From contig JAQVNT010000127.1 in NCBI GenBank assembly GCA_028702975.1, positions 1-5,300 on the forward strand: a stretch of 5,300 bases of DNA. Reading direction: 5' to 3'. The notes under the pieces were generated by a model, which was not told the DNA's origin, ran no database searches, and saw nothing but the letters and a program-made list of their open reading frames with translations. The first letter of the stretch is position 1; each line of letters opens with the position of its first letter. This DNA comes from Candidatus Delongbacteria bacterium. Its GTDB lineage: Bacteria; UBA4055. Both the position numbers and the translations under genes were made by a program. Below are positions 1-5,300 of this stretch, in pieces.

Positions 1-144
1 AGGATAATGCAGGCAATGGGAAATTACGCATATTATTACTATGAAAGAAAAGACCTGTCGATAGAAAAGAGGATCGGCTTTGTATTGAATGCGCTTAAAA
101 AATTAAGTGACCGTGCCGGACTTATTACCGGGATTGAACTCTAA
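1..144 (+). CDS. C-terminal end of an unidentified protein (partial, cut by left edge)
   Basis: Frame 1 is open from the first base to a TAA stop at 142-144 and gives the last 47 residues of a protein whose start lies outside the window. The tail is tyrosine-rich early on (an NYAYYYYERKD stretch) and then forms a likely amphipathic helix (RIGFVLNALKKLSDRAG) before ending in GIEL. The RIMQAMGNYA start of the fragment faintly resembles the C-terminal part of aminoglycoside-phosphotransferase-like sugar kinases (AmgK-type, with RxMQALGAYG-like segments). That comes from memory of the family and is weak, so no function is assigned. The gene converges with the minus-strand gene beside it, with only 7 bases between the stops. 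I see no clear hairpin terminator between them. Confidence 0.6.
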   Translation, partial: RIMQAMGNYAYYYYERKDLSIEKRIGFVLNALKKLSDRAGLITGIEL

Positions 145-151
145 GCAGTTC

Positions 152-505
152 TCAAACACCTGAAAAGTTTTTCCTGAAAATAAAAAAAACTCCGATCAGA
201 ATAAAAGCTGCGGCTATAAAATAATCCGAATTAAGCTTTTCTTTTAAAAAATACAGCGAGAAAGGAACAAAGACGAGAAGAGTTATAGATTCCTGCAGTA
301 TTTTAAGCTGCCCGAAATTCATTATCCGGCCCCCGATCCTGTTCGCGGGGACCTGAAGAAGATATTCAAAGAAAGCTATACCCCAGCTGATCAGAATTAC
401 GGTCAAAAGAGGTTTCGTGCTCATTTTTTTCACATGGCCGTACCATGCAAAAAGCATAAAAAGATTGCTGAGAGAAAGAAGAACTATCGTTTTAAGTATT
501 TCCAT
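152..505 (-). CDS. Small integral membrane protein, DUF486 / DMT-like family
   Basis: This is a 117-residue protein with four predicted membrane segments at about residues 4-22, 32-50, 70-88 and 94-110. Family hallmarks, as I remember them, are the WYGH motif (21-24) after the first segment, the FFEYLLQVPANRIG stretch (45-58) and QLKILQE (66-72). Together they identify the DUF486 family (COG3169), related to half-size drug/metabolite transporters. The length is normal for the family, so the gene looks intact. No substrate is established for these proteins, and their small size suggests they act as oligomers in the cytoplasmic membrane. The ATG is supported by a GGAG site (plus-strand 513-516) 7 bases upstream. 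The gene is divergent from the redox operon and has no evident functional link to it. Family assignment is confident; function is unknown. Confidence 0.88.
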   Translation of the reverse strand: MEILKTIVLLSLSNLFMLFAWYGHVKKMSTKPLLTVILISWGIAFFEYLLQVPANRIGGRIMNFGQLKILQESITLLVFVPFSLYFLKEKLNSDYFIAAAFILIGVFFIFRKNFSGV

Positions 506-579
506 TTTGAAACTCCGAAAATTTGGCTTAATTTTACATAATTATTAATAAAAATGAAATAAAAATTGTAAGAAAAAGC

Positions 580-608
580 TTGACACGGCAATTTTTATTT
601 GTTAAATT
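580..608 (+). promoter_or_regulatory. Probable promoter of the redox/two-component operon
   Basis: A perfect TTGACA (580-585) is followed after 17 bases by TTAAAT (603-608, 4 of 6 matches to TATAAT). This would start transcription near 615 and leave a leader of about 45 bases before the first gene. The same DNA also contains TAAATTTG (603-610), an exact match to the Bacteroidetes TAnnTTTG -7 element, with a TTG (580-582) 20 bases upstream. Either reading places the promoter here. It is the only good candidate in the 153-base divergent spacer and faces the operon. No equally good promoter was found for the minus-strand gene. Confidence 0.62.
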
Positions 609-616
609 TGTAACAG
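599..616. promoter_or_regulatory. Candidate Rex (redox repressor) operator
   Basis: The 18-mer TTGTTAAATTTGTAACAG contains the perfect arms TGTTA (600-604) and TAACA (611-615). It matches 12 of the 14 defined positions of TTGTTAA-N4-TTAACAA, the form of Rex site I recall for clostridia and Thermotogales. Rex represses genes of fermentation, hydrogen and NADH re-oxidation when NADH is low. The site covers the -10 element of the promoter, as expected for a repressor, and the operon encodes NAD(H)-linked electron-transfer subunits. The call rests on motif, position and gene content. AT-rich DNA can give such repeats by chance, and no Rex gene is in the window. Confidence 0.5.
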
Positions 617-658
617 TTATTGAACAAAAAGAACAAATGATAAAAAAAGGAGATCAAA

Positions 659-1027
659 ATGGGAAAGAAAAAAGCACTGGTAATCGATGACGGAATTGAC
701 TTCATCGCAGCTTACAAAGCGATCCTCGAAGCTAACGGTATCGATGTGATTTCTGCAACGAACGGAAAAGACGGTTTTCAAAAGGTCGAAAATGAAAAAC
801 CGGATGTAATAGTTCTTGATGTAATGATGGAAACGCCAGATTCAGGTTTCGAATTCCTTCAGAACATGCAGGAAAAAGGAATAAAAATACCCGTTATCCT
901 GTGTTCTTCGATCGCAAGAGCCAGCCAGATGAACTTCGATCTCAATTCACTCGGGGCAAAAGTTATCATGCAGAAACCGGTCGATCTTGACAAACTTGTC
1001 GAAAATGTTAAAAAGTATGCGCAATAA
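659..1027 (+). CDS. Stand-alone receiver-domain response regulator
   Basis: This 122-residue protein is a single CheY-like receiver domain with no output domain. The acidic pair is D10-D11, the phospho-acceptor is D54 (in VIVLDVMM), the switch hydroxyl is S83 (in PVILCSS), and the conserved lysine is K106, followed by P107. All residues needed for phosphorylation are present. The residue after the acidic pair is glycine where Glu or Asp is usual. The start is set by AAGGAG (647-652), 6 bases before the ATG. It is the first gene of the operon, 23 bases ahead of the [2Fe-2S] protein. It probably passes or buffers phosphate, or acts by protein-protein contact; partners could be the kinase encoded four genes downstream. 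The family call is firm; the role in this operon is inferred. Confidence 0.93.
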   Translation: MGKKKALVIDDGIDFIAAYKAILEANGIDVISATNGKDGFQKVENEKPDVIVLDVMMETPDSGFEFLQNMQEKGIKIPVILCSSIARASQMNFDLNSLGAKVIMQKPVDLDKLVENVKKYAQ

Positions 1028-1050
1028 GCATTTTAACCCGGAAGGAAAAA

Positions 1051-1410
1051 ATGGAAAGAATAAACAATTACGAGCAATTTAAAAAAAGCAGTTCTGGTAT
1101 AAAAAAAGAACGGGAGTCCAACTCCTCCAAAGTAATAATAAAGATCGCCATGGCAACCTGCAGCATTGCATCGGGAGCCGGCCCGGTATTTGATCTCTTT
1201 AAAGATGAAATGCCTAAACAGCCAAAAGAATTCGTACTTATCCCTACAGGATGCCTCGGGCTCTGTCATTCTGAGCCGACAGTAGAAGTTACACTTCCAG
1301 GATCTGACCCTGTCGTATTCGGAAAGGTGGATGTTAAAAGAGCCGGATTAATAATCAGCGATTACATTATGAAAGGTAAAACAGTCGACTGCATAATAGA
1401 AGGAAATTAA
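1051..1410 (+). CDS. Thioredoxin-like [2Fe-2S] ferredoxin protein, HydB N-terminal-domain type
   Basis: This 119-residue protein has a variable, charged N-terminus (about 1-27) and a thioredoxin-fold ferredoxin domain (about 28-118). The cluster region shows C37 in MATCSIASGAG, and C68 and C72 in TGCLGLC followed by EP. The usual second cysteine of a C-x4-C first pair is glycine here (position 42), leaving three classical ligands plus a distant C114 near the C-terminus. The TC-x-IA-x-GA form is, as I recall, typical of a COG3411-like subgroup encoded next to HydB/NuoF genes. In many electron-bifurcating hydrogenases the equivalent domain is fused to the N-terminus of HydB; here it is separate, like HydD-type proteins. 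It likely passes electrons to or from the HydB-like subunit. AAGGA (1042-1046) supports the ATG, and the stop lies 2 bases before the next gene, suggesting translational coupling. Confidence 0.82.
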   Translation: MERINNYEQFKKSSSGIKKERESNSSKVIIKIAMATCSIASGAGPVFDLFKDEMPKQPKEFVLIPTGCLGLCHSEPTVEVTLPGSDPVVFGKVDVKRAGLIISDYIMKGKTVDCIIEGN

Positions 1411-1412
1411 CA

Positions 1413-2876
1413 ATGAAAAGTAAACAGATCAAGATAGCTCTGAGGAACTGCGGACACATTGATCCCGAAAGAATAGAAGATTATATTTCGTATGACGGTT
1501 ATGCCGCGCTCGGCAGATGTATGTTCGAAGATACGCCGTCATCTGTAACGGATAAAATTAAGCAGTCAGGACTCCGCGGAAGAGGCGGGGGCGGTTTCCC
1601 CACGGGGAAAAAATGGGAACTTTGCGCAGCTTCAGTATCCGACAAAAAATATGTGATCTGCAACGCGGACGAAGGCGATCCCGGCGCGTTCATGGACAGG
1701 TCTGTCCTTGAGGGCGACCCGCATTCCGTTCTGGAGGCCATGGCCATATGCGGCTACTGCATCGGCGCGGACGAGGGTTACATATATATAAGAGCGGAAT
1801 ATCCTCTCGCGATCAAGAGGTTAAAAATAGCTATAGCGCAGGCCGAAGAAGCCGGTCTTCTCGGAGACAGGATCATGGGTTCGGATTTCAGCTTTAAGAT
1901 AAGGCTGAAATACGGTGCCGGCGCTTTTGTCTGCGGCGAGGAAACTGCTCTTATCAAATCTATGGAAGGCAACAGGGGAGAGCCGATAATGAAACCGCCT
2001 TACCCCGCGCAAAAGGGATATATGGGCAAGCCGACAAATGTCAACAATGTCGAGACTTTCGCCAATGTAGCGGCGATCTTGAACCGGGGAGCGGAATGGT
2101 TCTCATCGATAGGTACCGAAGGTTCAAAAGGCACAAAAGTCTTCGCGCTCGCCGGAAAAGTCAAGAATGTCGGCCTGGTCGAGGTGCCCATGGGCACTAC
2201 TCTGCGTGAGCTGATCTACGAGATAGGCGGCGGCATCAAGAGCGGCAAAAAATTTAAAGCCGTTCAGTCGGGCGAACCGTCCGGAGGCTGTCTTACCGAA
2301 AAACATCTTGATACTCCGATCGACTACGAGAGCCTCAAGGCCGCCGGATCTATGATGGGTTCGGGCGGTATGATAGTGATGGATGAAGATGACTGTATGG
2401 TCGCGGTTGCCAAATTCTATCTCGAGTTTATAGTAGAGGAAAGCTGCGGAAAATGCGTTCCGTGCAGGGAAGGAAATAAAGTCCTGTATAATATACTTGA
2501 CAAAATAACGCACGGAAAAGGAGAATTGAGCGATCTTGACAAGCTGAAGAATTTCGGCAATATTATAAAAAGCACCTCTCTCTGCGGTTTGGGACAGACC
2601 GCTCCGAATCCCGTTCTTTCGACGCTGGACAATTTCTATGATGAATATTACGATCATGTTGTAAATAAGAAGTGCGCGGCAAAACAGTGCAGGTCGCTGA
2701 TCACCTACAGAATAATCGAAGAGAACTGCGTGGGCTGCGGAGCATGTAAGCGCGTGTGCCCGGCTGAAGCGATATCGGGGGAATTGAAGCAGAAGCATCT
2801 GATAGATCAGGAAACCTGTATTAAATGCGGCGCCTGCATAAAGAAATGCAGATTCAACGCCATTGTCGTGGAATAA
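1413..2876 (+). CDS. hydB: HydB/NuoF-like NAD(H)-binding FMN iron-sulfur subunit of an electron-bifurcating-type complex
   Basis: The 487-residue soluble subunit oxidises NADH or reduces NAD+ through FMN. In order it shows the glycine-rich loop GLRGRGGGGFPTGKKW (53-68), NADEGDPGAF (84-93), CGEETALI (174-181) and KPPYPA (194-199), all of the NuoF FMN/NADH fold. A SLBB-like region follows (about 240-300), then the [4Fe-4S] site C345-x2-C348-x2-C351 plus C391. An added C-terminal 2x[4Fe-4S] ferredoxin domain has C439/442/445/449 and C469/472/475/479. That C-terminal domain separates HydB/HndC-type proteins from Complex I NuoF. The [2Fe-2S] N-terminal domain of longer HydB proteins is missing but encoded just upstream. 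H415, C421 and C426 precede the ferredoxin domain and may bind metal. AAGGA (1400-1404) lies 8 bases before the ATG, inside the preceding gene. The catalytic partner is not in the window, so hydrogenase membership is inferred. Confidence 0.9.
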   Translation: MKSKQIKIALRNCGHIDPERIEDYISYDGYAALGRCMFEDTPSSVTDKIKQSGLRGRGGGGFPTGKKWELCAASVSDKKYVICNADEGDPGAFMDRSVLEGDPHSVLEAMAICGYCIGADEGYIYIRAEYPLAIKRLKIAIAQAEEAGLLGDRIMGSDFSFKIRLKYGAGAFVCGEETALIKSMEGNRGEPIMKPPYPAQKGYMGKPTNVNNVETFANVAAILNRGAEWFSSIGTEGSKGTKVFALAGKVKNVGLVEVPMGTTLRELIYEIGGGIKSGKKFKAVQSGEPSGGCLTEKHLDTPIDYESLKAAGSMMGSGGMIVMDEDDCMVAVAKFYLEFIVEESCGKCVPCREGNKVLYNILDKITHGKGELSDLDKLKNFGNIIKSTSLCGLGQTAPNPVLSTLDNFYDEYYDHVVNKKCAAKQCRSLITYRIIEENCVGCGACKRVCPAEAISGELKQKHLIDQETCIKCGACIKKCRFNAIVVE

Positions 2877-2895
2877 TTAAATTACGGAGATCAAA

Positions 2896-3372
2896 ATGTC
2901 CTGCAGCGAGAAACAAGAACAGATAAAAAAGACCATAGCCGGCATCTGCTCTGAATTCAACGATGATCCTAACGAGCTGATAGCTATTCTTCACAAGGCA
3001 CAGGGTCATTACGGGTTTCTTCCCAAGGAAGTGCAGAGTGCGATCGCGGAAAGGATCGGAGTACCCGCTTCAAAAGTTTACGGGATAGTAACATTTTATT
3101 CATATTTTACAATGGAGCCCAAAGGAAAGTACCCGATATCGATCTGCATGGGTACGGCGTGTTATGTTCAGGGCGCGGAAAAAGTCCTTCAGGAATTTGA
3201 AAGCAGACTGGAGATCAAGAACGGTCAGACCACGGCCGACGGGAAATTTTCCATCAACACCTTAAGGTGTATAGGAGCCTGCGGGCTTGCGCCTGTCGTG
3301 ATGATCGGGGATAAGGTTTACGGTAATGTTAAGACTGAAGAGGTAAAGAAGATAATAAGCGAGTACAACTAA
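2896..3372 (+). CDS. hydC: HydC/NuoE-like [2Fe-2S] subunit
   Basis: The 158-residue protein has the two parts of the NuoE / 24-kDa family: an N-terminal helical region (about 5-75, with HYGFLP at 38-43 and VYGIVTFYSYF at 61-71) and a thioredoxin-fold [2Fe-2S] domain (about 80-155). All four ligands are present: C84 and C89 (C-x4-C in CMGTAC) and C125 and C129 (C-x3-C in CIGAC). The length is normal for the family. In HydABC and Complex I this subunit pairs with HydB/NuoF and takes part in electron transfer from the FMN. Placement 19 bases after the HydB-like gene supports a heterodimer. A GGAG site (2886-2889) fixes the ATG. HydC versus HndA or NuoE naming depends on the unseen catalytic subunit; the HydB-type C-terminal ferredoxin domain next door favours HydC. 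Confidence 0.9.
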   Translation: MSCSEKQEQIKKTIAGICSEFNDDPNELIAILHKAQGHYGFLPKEVQSAIAERIGVPASKVYGIVTFYSYFTMEPKGKYPISICMGTACYVQGAEKVLQEFESRLEIKNGQTTADGKFSINTLRCIGACGLAPVVMIGDKVYGNVKTEEVKKIISEYN

Positions 3373-3377
3373 AAACA

Positions 3378-5204
3378 ATGGTGCATGAAGAAATTAAATA
3401 CCAGACCGGAAAGCAGGTCAAGAAGGTCAGAAGATATTTTAGGAAGAAATTCATAAATTTTCCTACAAAGATCAGGATATTTCTGCCGATACTTCTCATA
3501 ATAATCATCTCGATAGCGGTTACTACATACGCATCTATTGAACTTTCAAAGGATACGCTTTACGAGTCGATACAGAACAATCTTGAGTCTGAAGTGGAAT
3601 CTCTGATGAAGATGTTCGAGAGGGAATACGAGCTCAAAATGGAGAACGCGAAGAAAGATCTCAGGGTAAGTAACGAGATCTTTTACAGAAAAGGCTTCTT
3701 TATCCCGGGAGAAAAAACCGTTTTTTCTCTGGCAGACTCTTCGGGTAAGGTCCTGGTGGATAAATGGTATCTGAACAATAAGGAGCTCCATAATAATTTC
3801 GATTTTGTCGATACTCTTAAAAGCATTCTCGGATGTAAGGCTACGGTATTCCAGAAAACGGAAAAAGGTTATGTAAGAATATCTACAAATGTCATGAACG
3901 ACAATGACAATAGAGCCGTTGGAACAGTAATAGAATTCGATTCTCCTATAGCTCAGAGTATAGAGAAAGGTGAAAGTTATTTCGGAAGGGCTTATGTGGT
4001 TAACGACTGGTATATAACCGGCTATGAACCAATAAGGTACAGGGGCGAGACGGTCGGAATGCTCTTTGTGGGCTCAAAGGAAAAAGATCTTCCGGTGCTC
4101 TCAAAGAAATTCAACGAATTGAGGATAGGCAGTTCAGGCTTTCCTTTCGTTTTCGATAAGACCGCACAGATGATAATAAACCCCAGAGCCGACGGGAACG
4201 ACTGGAGCGGACTTGATATAATTAAGACAATAGTTCAGGAAAAGAAAGGTACGAAAAGATTTGTTTCGGAGCTCGACGGCAAGCAGAAGATGATAGCCTA
4301 TGATTATTTTCCGGATTTTGAATATTATATCTGCGCCATAGTAAACGAGGATGACGAGACAGGCCAGCTGATAAGGCATCTTCTGTCGGCTTCATTAATA
4401 GTATCCATCTTTATACTGCTGGGAGTATCGCTGATAGTTTATTTCATGACGATCGAAAAACTCCACAGTATGCTCGAGAGCCTCGAGAACAAGAACTCCG
4501 AGCTGGCATCAATGAAGGAAGCTTTAAAACATTCCGAGAAACTGGCAACTATGGGGCAGCTTTCTGCGGGAATTGCGCATGAAGTAAATAATCCTCTCGG
4601 AGTGGTGCTCATGTACAGCCACATCTTAAAAGACGAGTGCGATCCTGATTCAGAGATGTATAAAGATCTCGACACGATCGCGACTCAGGCCAACCGCTGC
4701 AAAACGATCCTTTCGGGGCTTTTAAATTTTGCAAGGAAGAATGAGATCAATAAGAAACCGGTTTTGCTCAAAAATTTAATTAATTCAGCGAGATCGGGCC
4801 TGATAATTCCCGGAGGAGTAGATCTTAAGTTAGAGTCTGAAGGGCTCGATGTTGAAGTTGAACTTGACGAGAGTCAGATCACGCAGGTCATCGTAAATCT
4901 GGTCAATAATTCTATTGATGCGATCAAATCAGAAGGCAGCATAAAGATCACCGGAATAACTGAAAAAGACAACGCTTATTTAATAGTTGAGGACGACGGG
5001 CCGGGAATAACCGAAGAAAACAAGAAAAGACTTTTCGAACCTTTCTTTTCCACAAAAACGATGGGTAAGGGAACAGGTTTGGGGCTGGCAGTTTGCTACG
5101 GTATAGTTAAAATGCACAGCGGAAAGATCATTGTCGAGACTAATCCGGACGCATCAAAGGGGCCGACTTACACAAGATTTGTAATTGTTCTTCCAAGGAC
5201 ATAA
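3378..5204 (+). CDS. Membrane sensor histidine kinase with extracytoplasmic Cache domain
   Basis: The 608-residue kinase starts with a basic cytoplasmic stretch (about 11-33), then a first membrane helix (34-53), an extracytoplasmic sensor (about 55-330) and a second helix (337-357). The sensor looks like the Cache_3-Cache_2 type: VNDWYITGYEPI (208-219), GMLFVG (227-232) and a second lobe around GFPFVFD (254-260). A coiled-coil linker (about 360-388) leads to the HisKA domain with phospho-acceptor H401 in GIAHEVNNPLG. The HATPase domain has the N box (N507, N511), the G1 box DDGPGI (539-544), the F box FEPFFSTK (553-560) and the G2 box GTGLGL (565-570). I see no HAMP, PAS or attached receiver domain. 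Cache sensors usually bind small ligands such as organic acids or amino acids; the ligand here is unknown. The ATG lies 5 bases after the HydC-like stop without a clear ribosome site. The next gene encodes the likely partner regulator. Confidence 0.92.
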   Translation: MVHEEIKYQTGKQVKKVRRYFRKKFINFPTKIRIFLPILLIIIISIAVTTYASIELSKDTLYESIQNNLESEVESLMKMFEREYELKMENAKKDLRVSNEIFYRKGFFIPGEKTVFSLADSSGKVLVDKWYLNNKELHNNFDFVDTLKSILGCKATVFQKTEKGYVRISTNVMNDNDNRAVGTVIEFDSPIAQSIEKGESYFGRAYVVNDWYITGYEPIRYRGETVGMLFVGSKEKDLPVLSKKFNELRIGSSGFPFVFDKTAQMIINPRADGNDWSGLDIIKTIVQEKKGTKRFVSELDGKQKMIAYDYFPDFEYYICAIVNEDDETGQLIRHLLSASLIVSIFILLGVSLIVYFMTIEKLHSMLESLENKNSELASMKEALKHSEKLATMGQLSAGIAHEVNNPLGVVLMYSHILKDECDPDSEMYKDLDTIATQANRCKTILSGLLNFARKNEINKKPVLLKNLINSARSGLIIPGGVDLKLESEGLDVEVELDESQITQVIVNLVNNSIDAIKSEGSIKITGITEKDNAYLIVEDDGPGITEENKKRLFEPFFSTKTMGKGTGLGLAVCYGIVKMHSGKIIVETNPDASKGPTYTRFVIVLPRT

Positions 5205-5206
5205 AC

Positions 5207-5213
5207 GGAGGGG
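5207..5213 (+). promoter_or_regulatory. Strong ribosome binding site deciding the start of the last gene
   Basis: GGAGGGG lies 4 bases before the ATG at 5218, immediately after the kinase stop. It favours that start over the in-frame ATG at 5227. It is the strongest Shine-Dalgarno-like run among the operon genes and contrasts with the apparent absence of one before the kinase. Confidence 0.7.
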
Positions 5214-5217
5214 ATCG

Positions 5218-5300
5218 ATGGAGAAAATGAAAATACTTGTTATAGATGACGAAGAAGGCATCAGAGAATCGGTAAAGAGGGCTCTGAGGAATTTTACGGT
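5218..5300 (+). CDS. N-terminus of a second response regulator (partial, cut by right edge)
   Basis: The 27 complete codons read as the first beta strand and helix of a receiver domain: MKILVIDDEEGIRESVKRAL, with the acidic triad D10-D11-E12. The phospho-acceptor aspartate and any output domain lie past the window, so the class (NtrC-like, OmpR-like, HD-GYP or single-domain) cannot be told. It begins 13 bases after the kinase stop and is the obvious cognate partner of that kinase. It differs in sequence from the stand-alone receiver at the head of the operon, so the operon encodes at least two distinct receivers. Confidence 0.85.
   Translation, partial: MEKMKILVIDDEEGIRESVKRALRNFT

Noticed and set aside
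142..200. Bidirectional terminator between the convergent genes
   Set aside because: A/T runs are present but lie within the coding end of the DUF486 gene, and no stable GC-rich stem precedes them.
506..579. Possible promoter for the minus-strand DUF486 gene (a TAAAAT-like -10 in the AT-rich spacer)
   Set aside because: No -35 hexamer with more than about half the consensus at a suitable distance, and the DNA is so AT-rich that -10-like hexamers are expected by chance.
622..637. Direct repeat GAACAAA (622-628 and 631-637) in the leader of the operon
   Set aside because: Seven bases in A-rich leader DNA, two copies only and no matching known operator; chance is likely.
1033..1269. Minus-strand open frame opposite the [2Fe-2S] protein gene
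   Set aside because: It is antisense to a supported gene, of low-complexity composition rich in F and Y, with no recognisable domain.
2124..2798. Long (224-codon) open frame on the minus strand opposite the HydB-like gene
   Set aside because: It lies wholly inside a gene with clear family motifs, its translation resembles no family I know, and no ribosome site was recognised. It is best explained by the codon use of the real gene.
1413..3372. Complex I (nuoE/nuoF) assignment for the two Fe-S subunits
   Set aside because: No other nuo genes are adjacent, the order is F before E, and the F-like protein carries a C-terminal 2x[4Fe-4S] domain typical of HydB/HndC.
1..5300. CRISPR arrays, insertion sequences, tRNA or rRNA genes
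   Set aside because: No regularly spaced repeats, transposase-like frames, terminal inverted repeats or tRNA-like folds were recognised by eye.

Overview
The window reads as a chromosomal segment of an anaerobic bacterium. The genes are tightly packed, use Shine-Dalgarno sites and are moderately AT-rich, with very AT-rich intergenic DNA. The main content is an NADH-linked iron-sulfur/flavin module of the HydB/HydC (NuoF/NuoE-like) type found in electron-bifurcating [FeFe] hydrogenases and related complexes of fermentative or syntrophic anaerobes. The phylum cannot be fixed from the sequence. The main promoter fits both a sigma-70 reading and the TAnnTTTG motif of Bacteroidetes, so a member of the wider FCB group is possible but unproven.

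Layout. Positions 1-144 hold the 3' end of a plus-strand gene. It converges, with a 7-base gap, on a small minus-strand membrane protein gene of the DUF486 / DMT-like family (152-505). An AT-rich divergent intergenic region (506-658) carries a good promoter. An 18-base inverted repeat resembling a Rex (NADH/NAD+-sensing repressor) operator lies over its -10 element. From 659 to the right edge all genes are on the plus strand with gaps of 2-23 bases, so they look like one operon: a stand-alone receiver-domain response regulator, a small thioredoxin-fold [2Fe-2S] protein, a HydB-like FMN/NAD/Fe-S subunit, a HydC-like [2Fe-2S] subunit, a Cache-domain sensor histidine kinase, and the start of a second response regulator cut by the window end.

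How they may work together. The small [2Fe-2S] protein, HydB-like and HydC-like products would form an NAD(H)-oxidising or NAD+-reducing electron-transfer unit. The [2Fe-2S] domain that is often fused to the N-terminus of HydB is here a separate gene. No catalytic partner (hydrogenase HydA, formate dehydrogenase or other) is present, so the electron donor or acceptor is unknown and is probably encoded further downstream or elsewhere. The flanking receiver proteins and membrane kinase tie the redox unit to two-component signalling, and the Rex-like site suggests control by the NADH/NAD+ ratio. The histidine-kinase/HydC/[2Fe-2S]/HydB neighbourhood resembles, in rearranged order, hydrogenase operons of anaerobic Firmicutes.
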